From: Caryophanales bacterium
Lineage (GTDB): Bacteria; Bacillota_I; Bacilli_A; RFN20; CAG-826
Direction: 5' to 3'
NCBI GenBank assembly: GCA_028723545.1
Contig: JAQYER010000051.1
Span: 1-16,665 of the forward strand
Length of the DNA stretch: 16,665 bases
In this document: piece after piece, positions 5,740 to 14,319 of the stretch
How the letters are laid out: the number at the start of each line of letters is the position of its first letter
Numbering within the stretch: position 1 is the stretch's first letter
Position numbers and translations under genes: made by a program
Notes under the pieces: generated by a model
What the model was told of the DNA's origin: nothing
Seen by the model: the letters and a program-made list of their open reading frames with translations, nothing else
The model's database searches: none

Positions 5740-6834
5740 ATGAAAAATAAGAAAAACACAAAAATTAGCGCAAAAACAAAAGAAAATGCAAAATTACTCT
5801 TCAAGAGTTTAATAAGTAACGACACTGCGATTATCGGTGCAAGAAAAAAAGGTTGGTGGTGGGCAGTATTAATGCTCTTCTTTTCAGCCGCAGTTGCAAT
5901 CATTCCTTCAACCGTTAGTTCTGGTTCACGTGATGGATCAGATTTCCTAAATGTCACTAATGTATCTGGATATGATGTTTCATTTAGAAGAATGGTTGAA
6001 AACTTCAAAGAAAAAGGAATTGAATTAACCATTCGCGTTGATGCAGAAGATAAGAAAAATAATTATTTAGAAGCAACCGGAATAGAAAGTTCACAAGGAC
6101 TTGAACCAATTTATAGACATTATAATAAAGACAGAAGATTAGACTTTGAAGCTTATTATCACAATGATGTAATTGACGAATTAACATTATCTACTTGTGT
6201 TAATAATATTCCAGTATTCGCTAGCGATGGTTCAACCACATATACTTCAAGAGCGTCTAGCATGGTTATATTTGGCAAATACCAAGTCGTTTCATATTTA
6301 TATATGACTGGTTCAACAACTCCATCTGGATCAATTGTTGGTAATTATCAATCATTTAAATCTGATTATAAATTAACTAGCATTATTGATAACGGATTCG
6401 AAAAAGACAATGTAGAACAATATAACGATTATGTAAACGCGACATGGAATAACGTTAAAGCATTCTATTCAACTGCATATAAAACAACAGTCTTTGCTAC
6501 AACATGGCAAACCGCATTAATTATTTTTGGTATTAATGTCGCTATTACATTGTTCATGGGATTAATGGTCTTTGTATTAACTAGAGGTAAACAAAATCCA
6601 TTTAGAATTTATACTTTCTGGGAAGCACAAAAAATTGCTTACTGGGCCACTATCGCACCTGGATTATTATCAATTGCGTTAGGATTCTTAATGTCATCAT
6701 TTGCTCAAGTCAGTTTCCCAATGTTACTTGGTATTAGAGTAATGTGGATGTCAATGAAGAGCCTCCGTCCAGAAACTGCTAACGAAGCATTATTGGAAGA
6801 TGTTAAAAAAGACCGCGTTGTTAACGAAAAATAA
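5740..6834 (+). CDS. Membrane protein of unknown function, DUF1189-like layout
   Basis: Protein of 364 residues. A basic N-terminus precedes a membrane helix at about 39-57 (WWWAVLMLFFSAAVAIIP). A hydrophilic domain of about 200 residues follows (60-255), probably outside the cell, and then helices at about 257-280, 298-320 and 322-340. A soluble domain between the first helix and a C-terminal helix bundle is reminiscent of DUF1189 proteins, but I cannot confirm membership. The outer domain has many Ser, Thr, Tyr and Asn. No Shine-Dalgarno precedes the ATG. The gene stands alone, divergent from ssrA and convergent with ugd, sharing a terminator with the latter. Confidence 0.7.
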   Translation: MKNKKNTKISAKTKENAKLLFKSLISNDTAIIGARKKGWWWAVLMLFFSAAVAIIPSTVSSGSRDGSDFLNVTNVSGYDVSFRRMVENFKEKGIELTIRVDAEDKKNNYLEATGIESSQGLEPIYRHYNKDRRLDFEAYYHNDVIDELTLSTCVNNIPVFASDGSTTYTSRASSMVIFGKYQVVSYLYMTGSTTPSGSIVGNYQSFKSDYKLTSIIDNGFEKDNVEQYNDYVNATWNNVKAFYSTAYKTTVFATTWQTALIIFGINVAITLFMGLMVFVLTRGKQNPFRIYTFWEAQKIAYWATIAPGLLSIALGFLMSSFAQVSFPMLLGIRVMWMSMKSLRPETANEALLEDVKKDRVVNEK

Positions 6835-6852
6835 TTGATTAAAAAATAAATT

Positions 6853-6884
6853 AAAACGGTTCTAAGTTGAACCGTTTTATTTTT
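6853..6884. terminator. Shared bidirectional terminator
   Basis: AAAACGGTTC-TAAGTT-GAACCGTTTT is a perfect 10-bp stem between two convergent genes, with T tracts in both directions. Its right edge overlaps the ugd stop codon (6879-6877). Confidence 0.9.
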
Positions 6885-8190
6885 CTAATTTTCCAACTGT
6901 TTTTCTTCCAACAGAATGATATTCAACGCCCGGGAGAGCATCTAATTTAAATATATTTCTTCCATCAAACACTAATGGTCTTTTCATATTTTTAATAAAA
7001 TCATCAGAAGTAAGTTTTTTGAATTCTTCAGAATCATTTAATATAAGACACATGCTCGCTCCTTTTAAAGCTTCATGCGCATATAAATAATAGGTTATAT
7101 GTGTATGACGAGACATGGCTTTTTGATAATTATCCATTGCAAGAGGATCATATATTTTAATGTTCGCGTTCTTTTCTAACAAAGCTTTGATAATTGGAGT
7201 GGCTGGAGAATTTCTCACATCTTCAGTTCCGCCTTTAAATCCAACCCCTAACACCGCAATGTTCATATTATTAACAGATTTAACTCGACTAAAGATTTTG
7301 TTTAAGAAATAATCAGCTTGCGTTTCATTAACTTTAATTGTGGCTTTAACTAATTCAAGAGGCTCACTAGTGTTACCGCTTAACCAATATAATCCTTGAG
7401 TGTCTTTTGGAAGACAAGATCCACCATAGCCGATTCCAGGTTTTAAACATGATGAACCGATACGAGGATCTAAAGAAATTCCTAAAGCAACTTTTTCAAC
7501 ATCCGCTCCAACGACATCACATAAACGAGCAATGTTATTAATATATGATATTTTCATTGCTAAGAAATTATTTGAAGCATATTTAATCATCTCAGCATTT
7601 TCCAAACTAGTAATCATAACTGGGATTTTTCTTTGGGCAAATGGAGCAGCAAAACTTTTGATAAGCATTCTTGCTGCATCTGAGTCCGCTCCAAAAATTA
7701 ATCTAGATGGAGAAATTATATCGTGGATAGCGGATCCTTGACGTAAAAATTCTGGCATAGAAATTACATCGAAATGGTGTTCGTTTCTTTCTTCTAAATA
7801 TGCTTTAACTAATCGGCATGTTCCAAATTGAACAGTATATATCATAACAATATATGTGTCTTGAATAGCAAAACGAGCAATGTTATCTAATACTTCATAT
7901 ACGTGTTTTAAATTAGGAGATCCATCTTTGTTTTCCGGTGTATCAACTGCGATAACGATTATTCTTGATGGTCTAATCGCATCTTTTGGATTAGATAAAA
8001 AACGAATTCTTGAACGAGATTCGGTTAATAATTCTTGTATGTTAGGCTCTTCAATTGTTGCAACACCTTGCTTTAATAATGCGACTTTTTCTTTATCAAC
8101 ATCATAAGCGATGACATTATATAAATAAGAGGCCGCCACAACAGCGTTAGACAAACCAACATAGCCTAATCCAATAACTGTAATATCCAT
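6877..8190 (-). CDS. ugd: UDP-glucose 6-dehydrogenase
   Basis: Protein of 437 residues, normal for the family. It oxidises UDP-glucose to UDP-glucuronate with two NAD+, giving a precursor for acidic capsule or wall polymers. Seen: the Rossmann motif GLGYVGL (7-13), EFLRQGSA (147-154), Lys203 and Asn207 in MIKYASNNFLAMK, the catalytic Cys259 in GIGYGGSCLPKD, and the C-terminal domain start VLGVGFKGGTEDVRNSPA. Two usual motifs vary: AVGTP is AVDTP (81-85) and STV near 118 is YTV. UDP-N-acetylmannosamine dehydrogenase is a relative, but the GGSCLPKD and FKGGTEDVR context favours UDP-glucose. It lies 44 nt after the unknown small gene, with its own promoter and no ribosome site. No sugar-polymer genes are nearby. 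Confidence 0.88.
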   Translation of the reverse strand: MDITVIGLGYVGLSNAVVAASYLYNVIAYDVDKEKVALLKQGVATIEEPNIQELLTESRSRIRFLSNPKDAIRPSRIIVIAVDTPENKDGSPNLKHVYEVLDNIARFAIQDTYIVMIYTVQFGTCRLVKAYLEERNEHHFDVISMPEFLRQGSAIHDIISPSRLIFGADSDAARMLIKSFAAPFAQRKIPVMITSLENAEMIKYASNNFLAMKISYINNIARLCDVVGADVEKVALGISLDPRIGSSCLKPGIGYGGSCLPKDTQGLYWLSGNTSEPLELVKATIKVNETQADYFLNKIFSRVKSVNNMNIAVLGVGFKGGTEDVRNSPATPIIKALLEKNANIKIYDPLAMDNYQKAMSRHTHITYYLYAHEALKGASMCLILNDSEEFKKLTSDDFIKNMKRPLVFDGRNIFKLDALPGVEYHSVGRKTVGKLEK

Positions 8191-8196
8191 ATAAAT

Positions 8197-8225
8197 ATTA
8201 TCTTACTTTTCTTATTTTTATTCAA
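8197..8225 (-). promoter_or_regulatory. ugd promoter, placed for leaderless transcription
   Basis: TTGAAT (8225-8220), exactly 17 bp, then GATAAT (8202-8197). The -10 ends 6 nt before the ATG at 8190, so transcription should start at or next to the start codon. Confidence 0.6.
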
Positions 8226-8234
8226 TATGAGGAA

Positions 8235-8573
8235 TTAATCTCCATAATCGCTTCCTCTAGATTTATCTTCAACATAAATTCCTAGTGGATCAGTAACATC
8301 TGTAATTTCTAAATACACATATCCATCAGCGTGAGTTAATGGAGATTCATAATCTAAAGTAAACACAACTTTTTTATTTTGAATAACTAGTTGTTTCATT
8401 TTTTCAATAATTTTGTCGTGATGCATTGGAAGAATGCTAACAAAATTAGTTAATTGAGTGTAGAAGGCTGGTTCAATATAAAATCTTTCTTTAGTGTCTA
8501 ATTCAAATAAAGTTGAAAAAGGATTGTTTTTATCTTCGATTATTTTTAAATTTTGCCATTCTTTATATTCCAT
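8235..8573 (-). CDS. Conserved-looking 112-residue protein of unknown function
   Basis: Start ATG at 8573 overlaps the walJ stop as TAATG, with GGAGG about 10 nt upstream, so it is translationally coupled to walJ. The protein is acidic, without membrane segments or signal peptide, with a central KIIEKMKQLVIQNKKVVFTL and a C-terminal acidic tail (YVEDKSRGSDYGD). I do not recognise a family. The tight coupling suggests a role with WalJ or the replication genes upstream, but nothing in the sequence shows what it is. Confidence 0.7.
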   Translation of the reverse strand: MEYKEWQNLKIIEDKNNPFSTLFELDTKERFYIEPAFYTQLTNFVSILPMHHDKIIEKMKQLVIQNKKVVFTLDYESPLTHADGYVYLEITDVTDPLGIYVEDKSRGSDYGD

Positions 8574-9319
8574 TATTTCTTTCCTCCTTTAACCATCTTT
8601 GTTTGAGATGTGCATATAATTTCAATATTATCTAAATTAATATGTTTCTTTTTAAATATTTTTTTATAAGTAGATAAGGCAATTTCAGGCGTATTTGCGT
8701 CTTGAGAAATATGCGCTAAAAAGATTTGTTTAGTTCTCTGTCCAACCAAAGAAGCCATATATGATGCTGAATCAACATTTGATAAATGGCCTTCATCAGA
8801 TAAAATTCGATTAATTAATTGAGCAGGACGATTGCTATCAAGTTGCATATTTACATCATGATTTGATTCGATAATGTAATAGTCAGCATTATTCATGTAA
8901 TCTAATGATAATTCAGGAATATATCCAGTATCGGTCATATACACTAATTTCTCATCTTGATTTTCAAACAAGAAACCACATGGATTAATCGCATCATGGG
9001 AAGTTAATAAAGGAGTGATTTTTAAACCAATTAATTCAAAAGGTTTAAAATAATCAATATAATTAACATTATCCCCATCATAAGTCCCCTCTTTTGTATA
9101 TATTGGAAGAGGAGGTAAATATTTTATTCCTTTAGTGTGATCACTATGTTCATGGGTTATTAATAAAGCCTCAACATTCATTATGTTGAAATTTAGTGAT
9201 TCTAAAGCACTTTTTATTGAAATATAAGATATTCCATCATCAATTAAAAGAAGGCGATTATTATGTTCTAAAATAGTCGCATTCCCTTTCGATCCAGATT
9301 GAATAATATAAAATTTCAT
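8573..9319 (-). CDS. walJ: WalJ/YycJ metallo-beta-lactamase-fold hydrolase
   Basis: Protein of 248 residues. The zinc-binding signature THEHSDH lies at 55-61; further likely ligands are His108 (TSHDA), Asp130 (MTDTG), His154 (SNHD) and His203 (LAHISQ), and GHLSN is at 177-181. The N-terminus FYIIQSGSKGNATILE (SGSxGNA) is characteristic of YycJ/WalJ, linked in Firmicutes to the WalRK cell-wall system and to DNA repair as a possible exonuclease. Here it is not beside walRK but directly after dnaB, 6 nt apart, which fits a DNA role (inference). No strong ribosome site precedes it, so it may rely on coupling with dnaB. Confidence 0.85.
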   Translation of the reverse strand: MKFYIIQSGSKGNATILEHNNRLLLIDDGISYISIKSALESLNFNIMNVEALLITHEHSDHTKGIKYLPPLPIYTKEGTYDGDNVNYIDYFKPFELIGLKITPLLTSHDAINPCGFLFENQDEKLVYMTDTGYIPELSLDYMNNADYYIIESNHDVNMQLDSNRPAQLINRILSDEGHLSNVDSASYMASLVGQRTKQIFLAHISQDANTPEIALSTYKKIFKKKHINLDNIEIICTSQTKMVKGGKK

Positions 9320-9325
9320 TGTTAA

Positions 9326-10819
9326 TTATTGATTATTCCCACCACGATAATTTTTGATCTGTTCAATAAATGCCGCGTCAGGTTCGATAAATGATCCAAA
9401 ATCTTTTTTAAATAATAAATATACAGAACCAATTTGACCCGCTCTATTTTTAGCAACATCAATATTGACTAATTGGATATTTGGGCCAAGTTTAGATAAT
9501 TCGGTTTGGAGAACTGATAATCTTGATTCTTCAGTTAATTCTCCATCTTTACTTCCGTAATTACTTTTTCCAGTGCGTTTTTGATTTAAACCTGACATTA
9601 ATAATACAACGTCAGCGTCTTGTTCTAACGAACCAGATTCACGTAAGTCAGATAACATTGGATTGCCACCGCGTTGTTCAACATTACGATTTAATTGAGC
9701 AACACATATGATTGCAATTTGAAGCTCAAGCGCTAAACGTTTGAGTTCTTGTGATGTTTCTTGAATAATCATTTGGCGATTATCATTATTTGACATCTTG
9801 CCATCATATCTAACCAAACCAATATAATCGACAACAACTAACCCTAAATTAGGAACTTCATTTTTTAATTTACGAGTTTTCGCTACTAAATCAATAATGC
9901 GAATACCAGCCGTATCATCAATATATAAAGGGAGTCTAGCGATGCGGTCACAAGCTTGTTTAATGGCTAATCTTTCTTTTTCGTTTCCAGTTCCATATTT
10001 AATTTTTTCTTGATTTATTTGAGCATCAGTAGCGACAACACGAGTCATCAATTCTTCTGCAGTCATTTCTAAAGAGAAATATGCAACAGGGTATTCTTTT
10101 ACTGCTGCGTTATAACAAACATTTAATCCGAAGGCTGTTTTACCAACACCTGGTCTAGCTGCCAAAATAATCAATTGTCCTGGTTGGAATCCATGAATTA
10201 ATTTATTCAAATATGAATATCCAGTAGTAACCCCAATATTATTTGCTTGTGGAGAATCTTTTAATTTAGCTAAACGAGCTTGTAATGCATCAGTAACTGT
10301 TTGAGCATTTTTAAAATCAGCAATAGTTCTACGGCTTGAAATTTCTTCTAATTCTTTTTGTGAAGTTGAAATAAATGACGAAATAGAATCAATTTCGGTA
10401 TTGTAATATCGATTGTTAATTTCTTCTATTTTCAATAAATAACGACGTAAAACGGCTTGATCATATACAAGGCCAATACAATGTCTTGCATTCTCATATC
10501 CAACAAAGTTATCAGCGAGTTCAAATAAATATTCTGGCCCACCAGCAATATCAATATTGTTAGTGTTAATCAATTCATCATTAACTGTTTGAATATCAAT
10601 TGGTTTATTTTCTCGATAAAGCTTGTATATAGCATTAAAAATTAATTGATGGTTTCTATTTTCATCATAAAAATCATCCATAGTTAAGGATTCACACATT
10701 GAAGTGCACAATTCATAACTTGAAAGAGAAGCACCTAAAATAGCCTTTTCCGCGTTGGTGTCATGAGGAAGAGATTTTCTTCTTGAAGTCGTTTTATATG
10801 TCTTTGTTGATTTTGGCAT
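9326..10819 (-). CDS. dnaB: Replicative DNA helicase DnaB (DnaC in Bacillus)
   Basis: Hexameric 5'-3' helicase of the replisome. The start ATG at 10819, 4 nt after the rplI stop with GGAAAAG upstream, is preferred over a longer frame that overlaps rplI by 80 bp. The 497 residues comprise an N-terminal domain (about 17-120; PHDTNAEKAILGA), a linker and a RecA-like ATPase. Walker A is ARPGVGKTAF (221-230), the catalytic Glu is in FSLEM (248-252), Walker B is LVVVDYIGL (327-335), and DLRESGSLEQDADVV (391-405) is the usual sensor region. Odd points: Walker B ends DYIGL instead of the common DYLQL, and an extra segment (about 408-447) separates VVLLMSG from the DNA-contact region DVAKNRAGQIG. Confidence 0.95.
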   Translation of the reverse strand: MPKSTKTYKTTSRRKSLPHDTNAEKAILGASLSSYELCTSMCESLTMDDFYDENRNHQLIFNAIYKLYRENKPIDIQTVNDELINTNNIDIAGGPEYLFELADNFVGYENARHCIGLVYDQAVLRRYLLKIEEINNRYYNTEIDSISSFISTSQKELEEISSRRTIADFKNAQTVTDALQARLAKLKDSPQANNIGVTTGYSYLNKLIHGFQPGQLIILAARPGVGKTAFGLNVCYNAAVKEYPVAYFSLEMTAEELMTRVVATDAQINQEKIKYGTGNEKERLAIKQACDRIARLPLYIDDTAGIRIIDLVAKTRKLKNEVPNLGLVVVDYIGLVRYDGKMSNNDNRQMIIQETSQELKRLALELQIAIICVAQLNRNVEQRGGNPMLSDLRESGSLEQDADVVLLMSGLNQKRTGKSNYGSKDGELTEESRLSVLQTELSKLGPNIQLVNIDVAKNRAGQIGSVYLLFKKDFGSFIEPDAAFIEQIKNYRGGNNQ

Positions 10820-10823
10820 AATA

Positions 10824-11273
10824 TTATTTCTTTTCCGATACGTGAACAGTAATTGTTCCAATAACACCTTTGAATAATTCGATTTGTAATTTTGTATATC
10901 CAATACGATCTACTGGAATACGGTCAATAATTTTTCTTTTATCGATAGTAATATCAAATTTTTCTTTTAAGTGTTGTTCGATTTGTTTATAAGAAATTGT
11001 TCCAAACATTTTCCCGTCAGAACCAGTATTGGCTTCAAATTCACAAACAACAGATTCTAATCTTTTAGCAATTAAAGACGCTTCTTGGAAAGCACTTAAT
11101 CTTGCAGCTTCTTTTGCAGCGTTTTGATTAGCTAAAATTTCTTTTGATTTTGGAGTTTCTTTAACAGCGAATCCTTTTGGAATTAAAAAATTCGCAGCAT
11201 AACCATCTTTAACTTCGACAATTTGTCCTTTTTTACCGATGCCTTTAACATCACTAAGCATAATTACACGCAT
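10824..11273 (-). CDS. rplI: 50S ribosomal protein L9
   Basis: Protein of 149 residues, the normal length. Start MRVIMLSDVKGIGKKGQIVE and GYAANFLIPKGFA are the standard L9 N-terminal domain that binds 23S rRNA; the long helix (about 40-75) and C-terminal domain (GKMFGTISYKQIEQHL) follow. AGGAGG precedes the ATG with good spacing. It lies 11 nt after gdpP and 4 nt before dnaB, the usual order in Bacilli, so the three are one operon. Confidence 0.97.
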   Translation of the reverse strand: MRVIMLSDVKGIGKKGQIVEVKDGYAANFLIPKGFAVKETPKSKEILANQNAAKEAARLSAFQEASLIAKRLESVVCEFEANTGSDGKMFGTISYKQIEQHLKEKFDITIDKRKIIDRIPVDRIGYTKLQIELFKGVIGTITVHVSEKK

Positions 11274-11284
11274 AACTATCCTCC

Positions 11285-13300
11285 TTAAATTTCTGTATTA
11301 CAAGCGTCATCATAATATTGATCTAACACTTCAAGTAATCGATCTTTAGCAACTTGGGCTGATACTTCTGGCATTTTAACAGCCGCTGAAGCAAAGCTTC
11401 CACCACCACCAAGTTTTTCAGCAATAATTGATACATTAACAGTGCCATCTGAACGACATGAAATATGTGTGACGCCGTCACCTGTTTTTCCAATCGCAAA
11501 TGACGCTCTAATGTCACTTGTTTGAACACATGCGTTTGCGGTCTTGGCTAAAATGCTTACTGCGATTGGTTGGTCTTCATCAAAGACACAACAAGCAACT
11601 CCTGTTTTTGGAAGTGTTGAATTAGCAATCATTTCTGAAATAATTTGATTTTCTTTATAATCTGCTTGTAAGAAGCGGTCCGCTTTCGCATTATCTGCTC
11701 CAAATGATTTCAAAATCATTGAAGCTTCAAATGTTCTAATACCACATGTTTTAGATTTGAAAAATTGAGTGTCTAAGAATATTCCAGAAAGCATTAATGT
11801 CGCATATTTTGGTGGAATATCAATTTTTGGGTTTTGTGAACAATAATGAATAAATTCAGTAATGATTTCAGCGGTTGAAGAAGCACTTGAATCAATGACA
11901 GATAAAACTGGTGATTCAATAAATTCTTCCCCACGACGGTGGTGGTCAATTACCACAATAGTGGATACTTTTTCAAGTAGTTCTTGGCAATTGGTCATAC
12001 TTGGTTTATGACAATCAACAACAACTAATAATGTTTTTGGATCTATTTCATTCAATGCTTCAGAAGGAACATAAAATATTTTGTGTTTTTCTTCTCTAGA
12101 ATTAAATGTATCTCTAATCGCATCAGCAGCTTTTGCTTCAATGCTTTTTGGATCATAAACAACATGGCAATCTTTATTTAAATGGTCACATATTGCTTTA
12201 ATTCCTAAAGCCGCCCCAATTGAATCCATATCAGATTCTTTATGGCCCATAACAAAAACATTTGATGAACGATTAATTGTTTCAATAAGACTATTTGCAA
12301 TACTTCGAACTTCAGCTTTGTTACGTGTTTCAATAGCCTCATTTTTACCACCATAAAAAGCGATATCATCTCCATATTTTGAAACAACAACTTGGTCTCC
12401 ACCACGAGATAAAGCAATATCAATCGCGTTGCTTGCCATTTCATTCAATTTCATTACATCAGGGAAATTGTGAGCAATACCGATTGATAATGTTGGAGTA
12501 ACTTCATCTTTTTCTTTTAATGCATGAACAGTTTCTAATAAAGAGAATTTATCCGATTCCATTTCTTCTAATGAAGCGTGATCACAAAGCATAAAATAAG
12601 CATCATTACGATATCTTCTAATTAAAACTTTGAATTTCTTTGTGTATTCAAATATCGCATTTCTTACTTTAGAAACTGTATCTGAAGCATCGTCATTAAT
12701 ACCAGAAATATCAGAATAGTTATCAATCATAATAATTCCAACAACTGTCGCTCGATCGTTTGAAAGTTTATATATTTGTTCATATTCGGTAGAATCTTTA
12801 AAAATAAATAATCCTGCATCAGGTAAATATTTAACATCATAATTTCTTGATGATATTTCTAATTGAATTGTTTCATCTAAACTCGCTGTTTCTAATTCTT
12901 TTAATTTTGGTTGCCATTCAAAAATGTTTTGATCAATGATGTCAAACCCTCTATCCTTGAACACTTCGTTTATCCATAAAATAGTGTTGTTCTCATCCAC
13001 TACTACTAAGCCAATTTTTCCAAAATTATATGCTTCTTGAACATCACCACCAATTAAATCGGCAGCTTTCAAATCAGATGTTGTTCTCATTTTGTTAAAT
13101 TTAATGTAAAACAACCAAATAATTAATAAATTAAAGATAATCAAAACTGACATTACACTTACAATCATTGGTAAGGTGAAATATTCATTGAAATTAAATA
13201 AAGGAACAAAATAAAAAATACAAAAAGTAGCGATAAGTAAAATTTCAACAAAGAATGTTATGCCAATGAAGTTTCTAAAATTCTTAAATGTCCTTTTCAT
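11285..13300 (-). CDS. gdpP: GdpP-type c-di-AMP phosphodiesterase
   Basis: Protein of 671 residues, the family's usual size. Two membrane helices (about 10-35 and 43-68), a PAS-like region (about 85-170), a degenerate GGDEF domain (about 175-315; RYRNDAYFML replaces GGDEF), and DHH-DHHA1 domains follow. Catalytic metal ligands are present: GHKESDMDSIG (352-362), VVDCHKPS (427-434), IDHHRRG (451-457) and GIFLDTQFF (506-514). It hydrolyses c-di-AMP to pApA at the membrane and so affects potassium balance and wall stress. The DHHA1 glycine motif is GGGGSF (631-636), where GdpP proteins usually have GGGGH. It heads the operon. There is no ribosome site; an extended -10 lies only 10 nt before ATG. 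Confidence 0.93.
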   Translation of the reverse strand: MKRTFKNFRNFIGITFFVEILLIATFCIFYFVPLFNFNEYFTLPMIVSVMSVLIIFNLLIIWLFYIKFNKMRTTSDLKAADLIGGDVQEAYNFGKIGLVVVDENNTILWINEVFKDRGFDIIDQNIFEWQPKLKELETASLDETIQLEISSRNYDVKYLPDAGLFIFKDSTEYEQIYKLSNDRATVVGIIMIDNYSDISGINDDASDTVSKVRNAIFEYTKKFKVLIRRYRNDAYFMLCDHASLEEMESDKFSLLETVHALKEKDEVTPTLSIGIAHNFPDVMKLNEMASNAIDIALSRGGDQVVVSKYGDDIAFYGGKNEAIETRNKAEVRSIANSLIETINRSSNVFVMGHKESDMDSIGAALGIKAICDHLNKDCHVVYDPKSIEAKAADAIRDTFNSREEKHKIFYVPSEALNEIDPKTLLVVVDCHKPSMTNCQELLEKVSTIVVIDHHRRGEEFIESPVLSVIDSSASSTAEIITEFIHYCSQNPKIDIPPKYATLMLSGIFLDTQFFKSKTCGIRTFEASMILKSFGADNAKADRFLQADYKENQIISEMIANSTLPKTGVACCVFDEDQPIAVSILAKTANACVQTSDIRASFAIGKTGDGVTHISCRSDGTVNVSIIAEKLGGGGSFASAAVKMPEVSAQVAKDRLLEVLDQYYDDACNTEI

Positions 13301-13310
13301 AGTAATAGTT

Positions 13311-13319
13311 ATTATACCA
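13311..13319 (-). promoter_or_regulatory. Extended -10 promoter of the gdpP operon
   Basis: TGGTATAAT (13319-13311) is a full extended -10. It ends 10 nt before the gdpP ATG, predicting a leader of only about 3-4 nt. The -35 region is poor. Confidence 0.65.
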
Positions 13320-13327
13320 ATCTATTA

Positions 13328-13358
13328 GAAAAAATAAATAAATGATTATTCATTTATT
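13328..13358 (-). terminator. AT-rich terminator after the PHP gene
   Basis: AATAAATGA-4 nt-TCATTTATT (13358-13337) is a perfect 9-bp stem followed on the minus strand by TATTTTTTC. It lies between the PHP stop and the gdpP promoter, separating the two units. Confidence 0.6.
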
Positions 13359-13398
13359 AACAAAATGGTATTTAAAAATTGTTTTATTTCTAAAAAAC

Positions 13399-14208
13399 CT
13401 ATATTTTATAATAATGCTTTTTTCTTTGAATAAAATAACAAAGATGATCAAATCCAACTTGTTTCGCTAATAATTTATATTCATCAAAACTAGATAAATA
13501 TCTATCAATTGTGTGCGAATCACTACTAATTGTAATATCTCTTCCACCTAATGAATAATATAAAGATAATAAATATCTCGCGTGTTCTTTATTGTTAATA
13601 GTTTCTTGGACCTTTGTGTTAATTTCAAATGTTTTATTCATTGATATTAATTTTTCAAAAATAACTTTTAATTTTGCTTCATGAACAGAAAATTTTAAAT
13701 CCGGTTGAACTTGAAGAGCGGTCTTATATGCATAATCAATATGTGATAAAACATCGAAATCAATGCCACTACATAACGCTTCATAATATAAATCTAAATA
13801 CATAGAAATTACAGAATTAACACCTAATCTTTCAAAAGCATCTTTAAAATAAAAATCTATATCAGCGTAATCATGAATAGACATATTTATTACATCAAAA
13901 TTCACGGAAGAAATAACTTCTTTTATATCTTTTATTCTATTTCTTTTATATCCAAATTCAATTCCTTGTAAAATATTAATCTTGCCTTGATATTTTTTAT
14001 TTAATAATGCAATTTCTTCCTTTTGCTTTTGATAATCGGCAATCCAATCAAAATCATAAGAAGGTAAATCATAATCAAGATGATCGGTCATTACAAAATA
14101 TGAACATCCTTTTTTAATCGCAACATCAAGATAATCTTCAATCAAAGCTTCAGAATCTACTGAATATAAAGTGTGAACGTGTTGGTCGTGTAATGTTTTA
14201 ATTTCCAT
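13399..14208 (-). CDS. PHP-domain phosphoesterase, HisJ/HisK (histidinol-phosphatase) type
   Basis: Protein of 269 residues from ATG at 14208, where homology starts; an in-frame ATG 18 nt upstream is also possible. Metal-binding motifs of the PHP domain are seen in order: HVH (10-12), MTDHLDYD (40-47), GIEFGY (82-87), SIHDY (110-114), SHIDYA (155-160), EINT (195-198) and SSDSHT (228-233). The set fits a trinuclear-metal phosphoesterase of the histidinol-phosphatase class. No his genes are nearby, so the physiological substrate may be another sugar or nucleoside phosphate. It has its own promoter and terminator. Confidence 0.8.
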   Translation of the reverse strand: MEIKTLHDQHVHTLYSVDSEALIEDYLDVAIKKGCSYFVMTDHLDYDLPSYDFDWIADYQKQKEEIALLNKKYQGKINILQGIEFGYKRNRIKDIKEVISSVNFDVINMSIHDYADIDFYFKDAFERLGVNSVISMYLDLYYEALCSGIDFDVLSHIDYAYKTALQVQPDLKFSVHEAKLKVIFEKLISMNKTFEINTKVQETINNKEHARYLLSLYYSLGGRDITISSDSHTIDRYLSSFDEYKLLAKQVGFDHLCYFIQRKKHYYKI

Positions 14209-14214
14209 GGATAT

Positions 14215-14242
14215 ATTGTAGAACAATTAGAAAAAACAACAA
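14215..14242 (-). promoter_or_regulatory. PHP gene promoter, placed for leaderless transcription
   Basis: TTGTTG (14242-14237), 16 bp, TACAAT (14220-14215). The -10 ends 6 nt before the ATG at 14208, the same distance as at ugd, and there is no ribosome site. Confidence 0.5.
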
Positions 14243-14261
14243 GGACGAATAATTATAAAAC

Positions 14262-14285
14262 AATTAAAGACCGCTAATTGCGGCC
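14262..14285 (-). terminator. Weak hairpin after the recombinase gene
   Basis: GGCCGC-AATTA-GCGGTC (14285-14269; one G-U pair) followed by TTTAATTG, 34 nt after the recombinase stop. The T tract is short. Confidence 0.4.
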
Positions 14286-14319
14286 TAAAATTATTTACGT
14301 TTATAAAACTATGTTGTGA

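Noticed and set aside
9326..10903. Longer DnaB start at 10903
   Set aside because: It would overlap rplI by 80 bp; the extra residues do not resemble DnaB, and the ATG at 10819 fits the operon spacing and homology.
12205..12444. Small minus-strand frame inside gdpP
   Set aside because: It is out of frame within a well-supported gene, without a ribosome site or recognisable motif.
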